Positions 1 to 9,587 of a DNA stretch of 64,000 nucleotides are shown piece by piece. Within the stretch, counting starts at the first letter, position 1, and every line of letters begins with the position of its first letter. This stretch comes from Pseudomonas sp. PH1b (GTDB lineage Bacteria > Pseudomonadota > Gammaproteobacteria > Pseudomonadales > Pseudomonadaceae): positions 1 to 64,000 of the forward strand of contig NZ_AYMU01000006.1 in the NCBI RefSeq assembly GCF_000633395.1, given 5' to 3'. The translations under genes and the position numbers were made by a program. A model generated the notes under the pieces. That model was not told the DNA's origin. It made no database searches and worked only from the letters and a program-made list of their open reading frames with translations.

Positions 1-26
1 GCTTTTTTCATGCACGGGCGACGCTC

Positions 27-509
27 TTATTGAACGGTGTTCTCGCCGGCGGACTGCATGCGCTGCAGTTCCTGGGCGTACAGCGCGTCGAAGTTCACCG
101 GAGCCAGCATCAGGGCCGGGAACGAACCACGGGTCACCAGGCTGTCCAGGGCTTCGCGAGCGTAAGGGAACAGGATGTTCGGGCAGAAGGCACCCAGGGT
201 GTGGCTCATGGAAGCCTCGTCCAGGTTCTTGATCAGGAAGATACCGGCCTGTTGCACTTCAGCGATGAAGGCCACTTCGTCGCCGTTCTTCACGGTCACG
301 GACAGGGTCAGCACCACTTCGTGGAAGTCGGCTTCCAGAGCCTTCTGACGGGTGTTCAGGTCCAGGCCGACGCTTGGCTCCCACTGCTGACGGAAGATCG
401 CCGGGCTTTTCGGCGCTTCGAAGGACAGGTCACGCACATAGATGCGCTGCAGGGAGAATTGCGGTGCGGTTTCGTCTTCGGCAGCGGCAGTGTTCTGTTG
501 CTCAGTCAT
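27..509 (-). CDS. secB: SecB protein-export chaperone
   Basis: A 160-residue acidic cytoplasmic protein matching SecB along its length, with the conserved core around [14 protein letters not shown] near residues 23-36 and the family's LFPYARE segment near residue 112. SecB is a tetrameric chaperone that holds unfolded preproteins and delivers them to SecA for Sec export. The start has a good ribosome site (AGAAGGA). It is the last gene of a minus-strand run rhodanese-grxC-secB, the usual gamma-proteobacterial order. Confidence 0.97.
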   Translation of the reverse strand: MTEQQNTAAAEDETAPQFSLQRIYVRDLSFEAPKSPAIFRQQWEPSVGLDLNTRQKALEADFHEVVLTLSVTVKNGDEVAFIAEVQQAGIFLIKNLDEASMSHTLGAFCPNILFPYAREALDSLVTRGSFPALMLAPVNFDALYAQELQRMQSAGENTVQ

Positions 510-551
510 CTCAGATCCTTCTTGATCTTTAGGTCTATAGGGTTAGGAGTT

Positions 552-806
552 TCAGGCCGCCAGCAGCGCGTCGAGCTTGCCGGCGCGCTCCAGGGCAAAC
601 AAATCATCACAACCACCTACGTGGGTGGCACCGATCCAGATCTGCGGCACGGACGTGCGTCCGGCCTTCTGGGCCATATCGGCGCGCACCTGGGGCTTGC
701 CATCGACCTTGATCTCTTCGAAGGCTACGCCTTTGCTCCCGAGCAGATGCTTGGCCCGCGAGCAGTAAGGGCAGTAATCACTGGAGTAGACGATGACCTT
801 GGACAT
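552..806 (-). CDS. grxC: Glutaredoxin 3 (class I glutaredoxin)
   Basis: An 84-residue glutaredoxin with the redox-active CPYC motif at residues 12-15, the cis-Pro segment TSVPQIWI and the glutathione-binding GGCDD segment. It reduces protein disulfides and glutathione mixed disulfides at the expense of glutathione in the cytoplasm. Its ATG overlaps the stop codon of the upstream rhodanese-like gene by one base (TAATG), so the two are probably translationally coupled. It lies 42 bases upstream of secB on the same strand. Confidence 0.96.
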   Translation of the reverse strand: MSKVIVYSSDYCPYCSRAKHLLGSKGVAFEEIKVDGKPQVRADMAQKAGRTSVPQIWIGATHVGGCDDLFALERAGKLDALLAA

Positions 807-1219
807 TACTTCACCAATGGCAGGTTGTCGGCTTTCCAGCTGGAGATACCACCGGACAGCTTGGCCGCGGTGAAGCCGGACTTCATCAGCTCGCGAGCGT
901 GGGTGCCAGCGTGCTGGCCCTGGGCATCCACCAAGATGATGGTCTTGGCCTTGTGCTTCTCCAGTTCGCCGATGCGCGACATCAGCTTGTCCTGGGGAAT
1001 GTTCAGCGCGCCGACGATATGCCCGGCCGCGAAGTCCTTGGACGGACGCAGGTCGATCACCACGCCCTGCTCACCATTGACCAGCGCGGTCAGTTCGCGG
1101 GTGCTGAGGCTGCGGCCGCCGCGGCTCAATTCATGGGCGATCAACAGGGCCAGCAGGATAGCGAAGGCACCGGCGAGCAAGTAGTGTTCAGTGACGAATT
1201 GAATCAGGTGAGCAACCAT
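806..1219 (-). CDS. Membrane-anchored rhodanese-like protein (YibN type)
   Basis: 137 residues: an N-terminal membrane segment (about residues 8-27) followed by one rhodanese domain with the entry motif VIDLRPSKDFAAGHI. The catalytic-loop Cys of active rhodaneses is missing: the loop reads VDAQGQHAG. From memory E. coli YibN also lacks it, so this is a family trait and a sulfurtransferase activity is unlikely. It is the first gene of the run leading to grxC and secB and faces gpmI across a short divergent promoter region. Confidence 0.9.
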   Translation of the reverse strand: MVAHLIQFVTEHYLLAGAFAILLALLIAHELSRGGRSLSTRELTALVNGEQGVVIDLRPSKDFAAGHIVGALNIPQDKLMSRIGELEKHKAKTIILVDAQGQHAGTHARELMKSGFTAAKLSGGISSWKADNLPLVK

Positions 1220-1382
1220 CTAGGAGGTTCCAGGGCGTTAAAATGTCGGCCAGTATACACAGCCCTCAGGGTCGGCCAAACCCCGCCCGGCGGTGACGCC
1301 ACCGGAACTTCGCATTAAACTGCCACTCCCTTTTTCAACACCTCCTTTTCAACTCTTTCCTATCCAGCCACGAGTGGACGCC

Positions 1383-2918
1383 ATGACTACCACGCCTAAA
1401 CCTTTGGTCCTGATGATTCTGGATGGCTTCGGTCACAGCGAAAGCCACGAATCCAACGCCGTCTACGCAGCGAAGAAGCCAGTCCTGGACCGCTTGTGCG
1501 CCAGCATGCCCAACGGCCTGATCTCGGGCTCGGGCATGGACGTGGGCCTGCCGGACGGGCAGATGGGCAACTCCGAGGTCGGCCACATGAACCTCGGTGC
1601 CGGCCGCGTGGTGTACCAGGACTTCACCCGGGTGACCAAGGCCATCCGTGACGGCGAGTTCTTCGAGAACCCGACCATTTGCGCGGCCGTGGACAAGGCG
1701 GTGGATGCCGGCAAAGCGGTGCACATCCTCGGCCTGCTGTCCGACGGCGGCGTACACAGCCACCAGGACCACCTGATCGCCATGGCTGAACTGGCCTTCA
1801 AGCGCGGCGCCGAGAAGATCTACCTGCATGCCTTCCTCGATGGCCGCGACACCCCGCCGAAAAGCGCCCAGTCGTCCATCGAACTGCTGGATGAAACCTT
1901 CAAGACCCTGGGCAAGGGCCGCATCGCCAGCCTGATCGGCCGTTACTTCGCCATGGACCGCGACAACCGCTGGGACCGCGTGGCCCAGGCCTACAACCTG
2001 ATCGTCAACGGCCAGGGCCAGTTCAGCGCCGCCAGCGCCCAGGAAGGCCTGCAAGCCGCCTACGCACGTGAAGAGAGCGACGAATTCGTCAAGGCCACCA
2101 CCATCGGCGAGCCGGTCAAGGTCGAGGACGGCGACGCCGTGGTGTTCATGAACTTCCGCGCCGACCGTGCCCGCGAACTGACCCGGGTCTTCGTCGAGAA
2201 CGACTTCAAGGACTTCGAACGTGCGCGTCAGCCAAAGCTGGCCGGCTTCGTCATGCTCACCCAGTACGCTGCCAGCATCCCCGCCCCCTCGGCCTTTGCT
2301 CCGGGCAGCCTGGAAAACGTGCTGGGCGACTACCTGGCGAAAAACGGCAAGACCCAGCTGCGCATCGCCGAGACCGAGAAGTACGCCCACGTCACCTTCT
2401 TCTTCTCCGGCGGCCGTGAAGAGCCGTTCCCAGGGGAAGAGCGCATCCTGATCCCGTCGCCGAAAGTCGCCACCTACGACCTGCAGCCGGAAATGAGCGC
2501 CCCGGAAGTCACCGACAAGATCGTCGATGCCATCGAGCACCAGCGCTATGACGTGATCATCGTCAACTACGCCAACGGCGACATGGTTGGCCACAGCGGG
2601 GTGTTCGACGCGGCGGTCAAGGCCGTGGAATGCCTGGACCTGTGCGTCGGCCGCATTGTCGACGCCCTGGAGAAGGTGGGCGGCGAAGCGCTGATCACCG
2701 CCGACCACGGCAACGTCGAGCAGATGTCCGACGAGTCCACCGGCCAGGCCCACACCGCCCACACCACCGAACCGGTGCCCTTCATCTATGTCGGCAAGCG
2801 TCCGCTGAAGGTCCGCGAGGGCGGAGTCCTGGCGGACGTGGCGCCCACCATGCTCAAGCTGCTGGGCCTTGCTCAGCCCGCAGAGATGACCGGCAAGTCG
2901 ATACTGCTGGACGCTTGA
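1383..2918 (+). CDS. gpmI: 2,3-bisphosphoglycerate-independent phosphoglycerate mutase
   Basis: 511 residues. Interconverts 3- and 2-phosphoglycerate in glycolysis and gluconeogenesis through a phosphoserine intermediate, with two Mn ions. The alkaline-phosphatase-superfamily signature is clear: the metal motif MILDGFG at 11-17, nucleophile Ser64 in GNSEVGH, a DGRDTPP motif near residue 155, and C-terminal metal ligands in ITADHGN and HTAHT. The reading frame is open upstream to 1293, but family length and the N-terminus place the start at the ATG at 1383. A strong terminator follows. Confidence 0.97.
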   Translation: MTTTPKPLVLMILDGFGHSESHESNAVYAAKKPVLDRLCASMPNGLISGSGMDVGLPDGQMGNSEVGHMNLGAGRVVYQDFTRVTKAIRDGEFFENPTICAAVDKAVDAGKAVHILGLLSDGGVHSHQDHLIAMAELAFKRGAEKIYLHAFLDGRDTPPKSAQSSIELLDETFKTLGKGRIASLIGRYFAMDRDNRWDRVAQAYNLIVNGQGQFSAASAQEGLQAAYAREESDEFVKATTIGEPVKVEDGDAVVFMNFRADRARELTRVFVENDFKDFERARQPKLAGFVMLTQYAASIPAPSAFAPGSLENVLGDYLAKNGKTQLRIAETEKYAHVTFFFSGGREEPFPGEERILIPSPKVATYDLQPEMSAPEVTDKIVDAIEHQRYDVIIVNYANGDMVGHSGVFDAAVKAVECLDLCVGRIVDALEKVGGEALITADHGNVEQMSDESTGQAHTAHTTEPVPFIYVGKRPLKVREGGVLADVAPTMLKLLGLAQPAEMTGKSILLDA

Positions 2919-2947
2919 GACAGGCCAACGCCTGCGCCCCCTGGCAA

Positions 2948-2975
2948 CGCCCGATACCTGGTATCGGGCGTTTTT
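2948..2975 (+). terminator. Rho-independent terminator of gpmI
   Basis: A perfect inverted repeat, CGCCCGATAC at 2948-2957 and its complement at 2961-2970, followed by TTTTT, 30 bases after the gpmI stop. Confidence 0.9.
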
Positions 2976-3190
2976 GCATCGGGCCTGCCTGGAAAGCGGC
3001 CAGGCCAGCCCCGAGCACGATTCAACCAGCGACGACCAAACCTGCCACCGTCGCTGCCATCGCCCTGCAAAACGAGGGCAGCCGGCAATTTCTCCAGCCG
3101 ATGGGCGAATTCAGGTAGCGCAATCTTTGCTATCGCTTTATAAATGCAAACAATTATCAATTGGAGCCGCTGGCGCACAAGGGAAAGCGA

Positions 3191-4105
3191 ATGAACAAGA
3201 CCGCCATGATTTTTTTAGCATCCGTCCTGGCAGGTTGCGCACACCCTGGTCACGTCGAATCCAAAACCCAGGCTGACGCGGTTGCACCCCAGGCCCGGCT
3301 GCCCCAGGTAGCAATGGATGCCTACACCTCCGAGAAACTGGGCAAGCTGCTTGAGATCCGCCACCAGGCGGGCTCCGCCCCCACGGGACAGCTCAACGAG
3401 CGGATCTCGCGGGAATTCATGCACACGCCTTATGCCGCGGGCCGGCTGGAAGGTTCGGCAACCACGGCCGAAAAACTGGTGGTCGACTTCAGGGGCCTGG
3501 ATTGCTTCACCTACCTGGACTACGTCGAGGCGGTGCGCAAGTCCACCGACCGAGACAGCTTCATCCACAACCTGATCCAGACCCGCTACCAGGACACAGA
3601 GGTGAACTTCGTCAAGCGCCGGCACTTCTTCACCGACTGGGCCCATGCCGGACACCCGCTGACCGACGACCTGACCGCGCAACTGAGCAGCGACTCGGTG
3701 ACCGTGACGAAACACCTCAACCAGCAGGCCAACGGAAACCTGTACCTGCCGGGCCTGCCCCTGGTCGAACGCGAGATTACCTACATACCCAGCACCTCGA
3801 TCGACGAGCAACTGCTCAGCCGCCTGCAGACCGGCGACTACATCGGTATCTACACCGACCTTCCGGGCCTGGACGTGACCCATACCGGGCTCTTTGTCAG
3901 GACCGCCGCAGGCCCAGTGCTGCGCAATGCCTCGTCCAAGAAAATGCAGCGCCAGGTCATGGACGCACCTTTCATGGAGTACGTGCAGCACATCCCGGGC
4001 ATCGTGGTGCTGCGCACCCGACAGGACGACCAGGCACCGGGACAACCGGCGGCCGCGCAAAATGAAGCGCCGGCAGCCCCGGACCCGGCCCCTGTTCAGG
4101 GTTGA
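3191..4105 (+). CDS. DUF1460 family lipoprotein (NlpC/P60-related amidase-like)
   Basis: 304 residues from the ATG at 3191; ten extra upstream codons are in frame but a signal peptide starts cleanly here. The N-terminus ends in a lipobox (LAGC, Cys about residue 16), so it should be a lipid-anchored envelope protein. The mature part matches DUF1460, with the conserved catalytic-type segment RGLDCFTYLDYVEAVR and a later HTGLFV. DUF1460 proteins are annotated as N-acetylmuramoyl-L-alanine amidase-like, so a role in peptidoglycan-fragment cleavage is likely but not shown. The last ~20 residues are rich in Pro/Ala/Gln. Its position beside envC fits a cell-wall role. Confidence 0.8.
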   Translation: MNKTAMIFLASVLAGCAHPGHVESKTQADAVAPQARLPQVAMDAYTSEKLGKLLEIRHQAGSAPTGQLNERISREFMHTPYAAGRLEGSATTAEKLVVDFRGLDCFTYLDYVEAVRKSTDRDSFIHNLIQTRYQDTEVNFVKRRHFFTDWAHAGHPLTDDLTAQLSSDSVTVTKHLNQQANGNLYLPGLPLVEREITYIPSTSIDEQLLSRLQTGDYIGIYTDLPGLDVTHTGLFVRTAAGPVLRNASSKKMQRQVMDAPFMEYVQHIPGIVVLRTRQDDQAPGQPAAAQNEAPAAPDPAPVQG

Positions 4106-4235
4106 TGGCCGACGGCGCTCAGCCACTGCGCGCTCCAGCAATGGGCCGCACTCCATCACCGCCTGGGGCGGCAATCGCCCGCCCCCTGATAGCAAAAGGC
4201 CCAATAACCGCCCGGAAACGGCTTTTTATGACGAA

Positions 4236-4270
4236 CGCCTCAAAGCAGTTGGCTTTGAGGCGTTTTTTTT
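4236..4270 (+). terminator. Rho-independent terminator
   Basis: An 11-base stem (CGCCTCAAAGC at 4236-4246, complement at 4252-4262) followed by eight T residues. It closes the DUF1460 lipoprotein transcript and sits just ahead of the envC-like gene. Confidence 0.93.
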
Positions 4271-4324
4271 GCAGCGATGGGCGGGCATACTAGACCGTCC
4301 CTTTCCCTGGTGTCGCCCGCCTCT

Positions 4325-5611
4325 ATGCTTCGCGCCCTGATTACCCTTGCCCTGATCTGCCTGCTCCAACCGGCTTTCGCCGATGAGCGCGCGCAAACCC
4401 AACAACAGTTGGACGCCACGCGTCAGGACATTGCCGAGCTGAAAAAGCTCCTGGGCAAACTGCAGGAAGAAAAGTCCGGTGTGCAGAAAGAACTGCGCGG
4501 CACCGAGACCGAGATGGGCAAGCTGGAGAAACAGGTCGAAGCCCTGCAAAAAGAGCTGAAGAAAAGCGAATCCGAGCTGCAGCGACTCGATGAGGAGAAA
4601 AAAAAACTCCAGAGCGCGCGCACTGAACAGCAACGACTGATCGCCATCCAGGCCCGCGCCGCCTACCAGAACGGCCGCCAGGAATACCTCAAGCTGCTGC
4701 TCAACCAGCAGAATCCGGAAAAATTCGCCCGTACCCTGACCTATTACGACTACCTGAGCCAGGCGCGCCTGGAGCAGTTGAAGAACTTCAACGAGACCCT
4801 GCGCCAGCTGGCCAATGTGGAAAAAGACATTTCCCTGCAGCAGGCCCAGTTGCTGGTGCAGAAAAGCAGCCTCGACACCCAGCGTGAAGAACTCGACAAG
4901 GTGCGCAAGGAGCGTCAGCTGGCCCTGGCCAAGCTCAACAACGACGTGAAGGCCCGGGACGACAAGCTCAAGGCCCGCGAGCAGGACCAGGCCGACCTGG
5001 GCAAGGTGCTGAAAACCATTGAAGAAACCCTGGCACGCCAGGCCCGCGAGGCAGAGGAAGCGCGTCAAAAAGCGCTGATTGCCCAGCAGGAAGCCGAAAA
5101 AAAGCGCTTGCGTGAGGCCCAGGCCGACGCCAGCGATGCACCGCGCAAGCCGGCCAGATCAACCCCTGGCGCCCTGGTTTCCAGCAGCGGCCCGTCCTTT
5201 GGCGGCGCTTTTGCTTCGTCCCGGGGAAAACTTCCATGGCCCGTTGATGGTCGATTGCTGGCACGCTTTGGTGAAACCCGTGGCGACGACTCCCGCTCCA
5301 AGTGGGATGGCGTGATGATCAGCGCCGCCGCCGGCAGCCAGGTGCACGCCGTGCACGGTGGCCGGGTGGTGTTCGCCGACTGGTTGCGGGGCGCCGGGCT
5401 GCTGGTGATCCTCGATCACGGCAACGGCTACCTGAGCCTTTACGGGCACAACCAGACGCTGCTCAAGGAAGCCGGTGATGTGGTCAAGGCCGGAGAGTCC
5501 ATCTCCACTGTGGGTAATAGTGGCGGACAGGACACTCCTGCGCTGTACTTTGCAATTCGTCAGCAGGGCCGCCCCAGCGACCCGGCACAGTGGTGCCACG
5601 CGCAAGGATAA
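4325..5611 (+). CDS. envC: EnvC-like murein hydrolase activator
   Basis: 428 residues from the ATG at 4325 (signal peptide MLRALITLALICLLQPAFA). A long coiled coil rich in Gln/Glu/Lys covers about residues 22-270 and is followed by a C-terminal LytM (M23) domain. The zinc ligands of active M23 peptidases are degenerate: the first His-x-Asp region reads SKWDGVMI and the HxH region reads LYFAIRQ. That fits EnvC, which does not cut peptidoglycan but activates division amidases in the periplasm. The frame extends upstream to 4277 but those codons lack a signal sequence. It lies 31 bases before the S41 protease gene. Confidence 0.9.
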   Translation: MLRALITLALICLLQPAFADERAQTQQQLDATRQDIAELKKLLGKLQEEKSGVQKELRGTETEMGKLEKQVEALQKELKKSESELQRLDEEKKKLQSARTEQQRLIAIQARAAYQNGRQEYLKLLLNQQNPEKFARTLTYYDYLSQARLEQLKNFNETLRQLANVEKDISLQQAQLLVQKSSLDTQREELDKVRKERQLALAKLNNDVKARDDKLKAREQDQADLGKVLKTIEETLARQAREAEEARQKALIAQQEAEKKRLREAQADASDAPRKPARSTPGALVSSSGPSFGGAFASSRGKLPWPVDGRLLARFGETRGDDSRSKWDGVMISAAAGSQVHAVHGGRVVFADWLRGAGLLVILDHGNGYLSLYGHNQTLLKEAGDVVKAGESISTVGNSGGQDTPALYFAIRQQGRPSDPAQWCHAQG

Positions 5612-5642
5612 GCGTCGCATCTAAATTAGGAGTTCGTTCGAC

Positions 5643-6953
5643 ATGCTGCATTTGTCCCGCCTTACCTCGCTGGCCCTGACGATCGCCCTGGTGATCGGAG
5701 CGCCTCTGGCGTTTGCCGCCGAAACCGCTCAATCAGCCACCGCCGCGACCACCAAGGCACCTTTGCCGCTGGAAGAACTGCGCACCTTTGCCGAAGTCAT
5801 GGACCGCATCAAGGCCGCCTATGTGGAGCCTGTGGACGACAAGACCCTGCTGGAGAACGCCATCAAGGGCATGCTCAGCAACCTCGATCCGCACTCGGCC
5901 TACCTGGGCCCTGAGGACTTTGCCGAGCTGCAGGAAAGCACCAGCGGCGAGTTCGGCGGCCTGGGCATCGAAGTTGGCGCCGAAGACGGCTTCATCAAGG
6001 TGGTCTCGCCGATCGACGACACTCCTGCATCCAAGGCCGGGATCCAGGCCGGCGACCTGATCGTCAAGATCAACGGCCAGCCGACCCGCGGCCAGACCAT
6101 GACCGAAGCCGTGGACAAGATGCGCGGCAAGATCGGCCAGAAGATCACCCTGACCCTGGTGCGCGATGGCGGCACGCCGTTCGACGTGACCCTGGCCCGC
6201 GCCACCATCCAGGTGAAAAGCGTGAAGAGCCAGCTGCTGGAGTCGGGCTACGGCTACATCCGCATCACCCAGTTCCAGGTCAAGACCGGCGAGGAAGTCT
6301 CCAAGGCCCTGGCCAAGCTGCGCAAGGACAACGGCAAGAAGCTCAACGGCATCATCCTCGACCTGCGCAACAACCCGGGCGGCGTGCTGCAGGCCGCCGT
6401 GGAAGTGGTCGACCACTTCATCACCAAGGGCCTGATCGTCTACACCAAGGGCCGCATCGCCAACTCCGAGCTGCGCTTCTCTGCCACCGGCAAGGACGAA
6501 AGCGAAGCCGTGCCGATGGTGGTGCTGATCAACGGTGGCAGCGCCTCGGCTTCGGAAATCGTCGCCGGCGCCCTGCAGGATCAGAAACGCGCGGTGCTGA
6601 TGGGCACCACCAGCTTCGGCAAGGGCTCGGTACAGACCGTGCTGCCGCTGAACAACGACCGGGCGCTGAAGATCACCACCGCGCTGTACTTCACCCCCAA
6701 CGGCCGTTCGATCCAGGCCCAGGGCATCGTCCCGGATATCGAGGTGCGCCGCGCCAAGATCACCAGCGAATCCCAGGACGGCGAGTACTTCAAGGAAGCC
6801 GACCTCCAGGGTCACCTGGGCAACGGCAACGGCGGTGCCGACAAGCCAAGCAGCTCGGCGAGCAAGGCCAAGCCGATGCCCCAGGATGACGACTACCAGC
6901 TGGCCCAGGCCCTGAGCCTGCTCAAGGGGTTGAGCATCACCCGCGGCAAATGA
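5643..6953 (+). CDS. ctpA: Carboxy-terminal processing protease, S41 family
   Basis: 436 residues with a signal peptide ending near residue 26, an N-terminal helical cap, a PDZ domain (about 98-185, containing GGLGIEV) and an S41 peptidase core. The Ser/Lys dyad is visible as Ser302 in GSASASEI and Lys327 in FGKGSVQT. Such proteases trim or degrade periplasmic proteins, including peptidoglycan hydrolases. AGGAG lies before the ATG. Tight coupling to the upstream envC-like gene suggests joint control of cell-wall cleavage. The C-terminal ~40 residues are low complexity. Which Pseudomonas Ctp this is cannot be settled from sequence alone. Confidence 0.92.
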   Translation: MLHLSRLTSLALTIALVIGAPLAFAAETAQSATAATTKAPLPLEELRTFAEVMDRIKAAYVEPVDDKTLLENAIKGMLSNLDPHSAYLGPEDFAELQESTSGEFGGLGIEVGAEDGFIKVVSPIDDTPASKAGIQAGDLIVKINGQPTRGQTMTEAVDKMRGKIGQKITLTLVRDGGTPFDVTLARATIQVKSVKSQLLESGYGYIRITQFQVKTGEEVSKALAKLRKDNGKKLNGIILDLRNNPGGVLQAAVEVVDHFITKGLIVYTKGRIANSELRFSATGKDESEAVPMVVLINGGSASASEIVAGALQDQKRAVLMGTTSFGKGSVQTVLPLNNDRALKITTALYFTPNGRSIQAQGIVPDIEVRRAKITSESQDGEYFKEADLQGHLGNGNGGADKPSSSASKAKPMPQDDDYQLAQALSLLKGLSITRGK

Positions 6954-6962
6954 TTGAACCCT

Positions 6963-7025
6963 TTGCCGGCAAGCCGGCTCCTACAGGAGCCGGCTTGTGT
7001 AGGAGCTGGCTCGCCAGCGAAGCGC
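6963..7025. repeat. REP-type palindromic element
   Basis: A perfect palindrome (AAGCCGGCTCCT at 6971-6982, complement at 6985-6996) is followed directly by a classic Pseudomonas REP core, GTAGGAGCTGGCTCGCCAG, near 6999-7017. It lies between the S41 protease and deacetylase-like genes and could act as a transcript-stabilising hairpin. Confidence 0.8.
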
Positions 7026-7068
7026 CCGCCAGGGCGCCCATCCCCCTAAAGGCCTGATCCCGATCCCG

Positions 7069-7875
7069 ATGATTTCCCGCTGCTCCCCCCTGTTCCGCTC
7101 ACTCCGGGCCCCGCTGCTCAGCCTGCTGTGTCTCTTGCCCCTTGCGAGCCAAGCCGCCGAACCCACAGCCGCGGCCCCCAAGGCCTACCTGAGCCTGATC
7201 ATCGACGACCTCGGGCAGAATTTGCCCCGGGACCGCCGTGTACTGGCCCTGCCCGGCCCGGTGACCACGGCCATCATGCCCGACACCCCCCACGCCGCCG
7301 AGTTCGCCCGGGAAGCCCATCGCGCCGGCAAGATCGTCATCCTGCACATGCCCATGGACCCGGCCACCGGGCCTTTCGCCTGGCACCCGGAGCTGCCCAT
7401 CGAAGAGCTGCACAAACGCCTGGATGCCGCCTTCCAGGCCGTGCCCTACACCAGCGGCATCAACAACCACATGGGCAGCCGCATGACCGCTCAAGGTCCG
7501 GCCATGGCCTGGCTGATGAGTGAGTTGCAGCGCCGGCACAAGTTCTTCGTCGACAGCCGCACCAGCGCGCAGACCGTGGCCGCCGCCGAGGCACAGAAGA
7601 TCGGCCTGGCCAGTGTGTCCCGGGACGTGTTCCTGGATGACGAGCGCACCGAAGCGGCGATTGCCCAGCAACTGCTGACCGCGATCAAGCTGGCCCACAA
7701 ACAGGGTACGGCGGTGATGATCGGCCATCCCTACCCGCAGACCCTGGCGGTGCTTGAACGCGAACTGCCCAAGCTCAAGGCCCAGGGCATCGAGTGGATC
7801 GATATCAAGTCAATGATCAGCCTGCGCAGCAACCAGGCCACAGCGGCTCACGGCAAGAACGGCAAGTACAGATAG
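7069..7875 (+). CDS. Divergent polysaccharide deacetylase (YibQ-like)
   Basis: 268 residues with a signal peptide (hydrophobic stretch to SQAAE near residue 28). The mature domain matches the divergent polysaccharide deacetylase family (former DUF610): LSLIIDDLGQN, the HMPMDP segment, GINNHMGSRMT and FFVDSRTSAQT. These keep Asp and His positions of carbohydrate deacetylases, but no substrate is established. It ends the envelope-gene run gpmI/envC/ctpA/yibQ and converges with a minus-strand solute-binding protein gene. Confidence 0.87.
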   Translation: MISRCSPLFRSLRAPLLSLLCLLPLASQAAEPTAAAPKAYLSLIIDDLGQNLPRDRRVLALPGPVTTAIMPDTPHAAEFAREAHRAGKIVILHMPMDPATGPFAWHPELPIEELHKRLDAAFQAVPYTSGINNHMGSRMTAQGPAMAWLMSELQRRHKFFVDSRTSAQTVAAAEAQKIGLASVSRDVFLDDERTEAAIAQQLLTAIKLAHKQGTAVMIGHPYPQTLAVLERELPKLKAQGIEWIDIKSMISLRSNQATAAHGKNGKYR

Positions 7876-7885
7876 GGCGGCGCCA

Positions 7886-7978
7886 AGTGGCAAGCCTCAA
7901 GCTGCAAGCCAAAGCCAAACCCAAAGCGCCGCCGACCGGCTGTTACTTGTAGCTTGCTGCTTGCAACTTGCCGCTGAT
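7886..7978. repeat. Intergenic inverted repeat, CAAGCTGCAAG family (copy A)
   Basis: Two imperfectly complementary arms: GGCAAGCCTCAAGCTGCAAG on the left (from about 7891) and GCTTGCTGCTTGCAACTTGC on the right (to about 7972), separated by about 40 bases. The same building block recurs at 9588-9660 and 10427-10511. Confidence 0.7.
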
Positions 7979-7980
7979 CT

Positions 7981-8736
7981 CTAGAGATAGCGCCCCATGA
8001 TTTCTTCTACCAGTCCTTCCTTGCGCATCGCGTCGAGGGCGGCCTGGAGCCTGGCCACCACCTCGTCGGGCACGTCCTTGTTCAGGGCCAGGTACAACTG
8101 GGCACTGTTGAAGCGCAGCACGGTCTTGAGGCCGCTGACACCTTCCTGCTTGGCCAGGTAGCGTCCCGCCGGGTCACCGGTGGCCCACAGGTCGATCTGC
8201 CCCGATACCAGCTTCTTCGCATTGTCCTGGTCACGCAGCACCACCTGGGGCGCCAGGCCCTGCTTGGTCAGGGTTTCAGCAATGGCATCGCCCTTGTAGG
8301 CGCCGATCTTGTATTGGCGCGCCTGCTCCAGGGATTCGAGGCTGATCTTGCTGCCCGCCTTGGCCAGCATGATCCAGTCATCCGGGCCGATGGGGCCGAC
8401 CCACTTGAAGAGCTTTTCCCGGTCCGGCAGCCGCGCCATGACGAACACGCCGTAGCCCGGCTGTTCCAGGGCCAGTTTGTAGATGCGCTCCCAGGGGAAG
8501 CGCAGGGTCAGGCTGTAGTTGACCTCGGCCCGCTTGAACATTTCGCGGACGATGTCCACCGCGATGCCGTCGATGTTCTCGTCCTGGGCGAAGTTCTTGC
8601 CGTTCTTGGCCATGTTGTAGGGGGGGAAGTTTTCCGTCAGCAGCACCAGGGAGGTGCCGGCGGTTTCAGCAGCGCGGGCTAGGCCGCCAAGAAGGAGCGA
8701 GACGCTGGCGACAACCACAAGAAGACGCTTGAACAT
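7981..8736 (-). CDS. Periplasmic solute-binding protein, family 3 (orphan)
   Basis: 251 residues with a signal peptide ending near ARA-AE (residue 23) and a family-3 type solute-binding fold: LVLLTENFPPYN, the VDIVREMFKRAEV segment, then FKWVGPI and DLWATGDPAGRYL. Relatives bind amino acids, but no ABC permease or ATPase is adjacent, so it either shares another transporter or has a non-transport role. It is co-oriented with and 63 bases downstream of hisF, possibly read through from the his genes. Confidence 0.8.
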   Translation of the reverse strand: MFKRLLVVVASVSLLLGGLARAAETAGTSLVLLTENFPPYNMAKNGKNFAQDENIDGIAVDIVREMFKRAEVNYSLTLRFPWERIYKLALEQPGYGVFVMARLPDREKLFKWVGPIGPDDWIMLAKAGSKISLESLEQARQYKIGAYKGDAIAETLTKQGLAPQVVLRDQDNAKKLVSGQIDLWATGDPAGRYLAKQEGVSGLKTVLRFNSAQLYLALNKDVPDEVVARLQAALDAMRKEGLVEEIMGRYL

Positions 8737-8799
8737 AACGGGCTACCTGAATCCATGGCGTGCTCAAGAGTGCCGTGAGCCCGCCATGCTGTCCAGTGG

Positions 8800-9570
8800 C
8801 TATCGCACAACGATCCCGCGCTGGGCCATGTAGGCCTTGGCCTCGGGTACCGTGTATTCACCGAAGTGGAAAATGCTCGCCGCCAGCACTGCGCTGGCGT
8901 GGCCTTCAATGATGCCGTCGGCCAGATGCTGGAGGTTGCCGACACCGCCGGAGGCGATCACCGGAATGCCCAGGGCATCGCTGATGGCCCGGGTCACCCC
9001 GAGGTCGAAGCCGTTCTTCATGCCGTCCTGGTCCATGCTGGTGAGCAGGATCTCACCGGCACCCAGGCCTTCCATTTTCTTTGCCCATTGCACCGCATCA
9101 AGGCCGGTAGGCTTGCGCCCGCCGTGGGTGAAGATTTCCCAGCGCGGGGTTTCGCCCGGGCCGGAGACCTTCTTCGCGTCGATGGCGACCACGATGCACT
9201 GGGAGCCGAAATGCTGCGCGGCCTCACCGACAAACTCCGGGTTGAACACCGCGGCGGTGTTGATCGAGACCTTGTCCGCGCCGGCGTTGAGCAGGTTGCG
9301 AATGTCCTGCACGGTGCGTACGCCACCGCCCACGGTCAGCGGGATGAACACCTGGCTGGCCATGCGCTCGACGGTATGCAGCGTGGTGTCACGGCCGTCG
9401 ACGCTGGCGGTGATGTCGAGGAAAGTGATCTCGTCGGCACCCTGTTCATCGTAGCGACGGGCAATTTCCACCGGGTCGCCGGCATCGCGAATGTTCTCGA
9501 ACTTGACGCCCTTGACCACCCGGCCGTTGTCCACGTCCAGGCAAGGGATGATGCGTTTGGCTAACGCCAT
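8800..9570 (-). CDS. hisF: Imidazole glycerol phosphate synthase, cyclase subunit
   Basis: 256 residues, a TIM-barrel protein beginning [21 protein letters not shown], truncated here in quotation only. It has the catalytic Asp11 (CLDV) and the second catalytic Asp in LTSMDQDG near residue 130, and phosphate-binding segments VGGGVRT and ASGGVGN. It uses ammonia from HisH to convert PRFAR into IGP and AICAR. It is the last histidine gene of the minus-strand block, 87 bases after hisA with a repeat palindrome between. Confidence 0.97.
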   Translation of the reverse strand: MALAKRIIPCLDVDNGRVVKGVKFENIRDAGDPVEIARRYDEQGADEITFLDITASVDGRDTTLHTVERMASQVFIPLTVGGGVRTVQDIRNLLNAGADKVSINTAAVFNPEFVGEAAQHFGSQCIVVAIDAKKVSGPGETPRWEIFTHGGRKPTGLDAVQWAKKMEGLGAGEILLTSMDQDGMKNGFDLGVTRAISDALGIPVIASGGVGNLQHLADGIIEGHASAVLAASIFHFGEYTVPEAKAYMAQRGIVVR

Positions 9571-9587
9571 AGACTTAATCTCCGATT

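Noticed and set aside
1335..2762. Long minus-strand open frame (475 codons) opposite gpmI
   Set aside because: Low-complexity Gly/Val/His/Asp composition typical of the complement of GC-rich genes; gpmI is certain on the other strand.
3146..3164. Fur-box-like sequence before the DUF1460 lipoprotein
   Set aside because: About 10 of 19 positions match the consensus by my count, below what is usually accepted, and the gene has no iron link.
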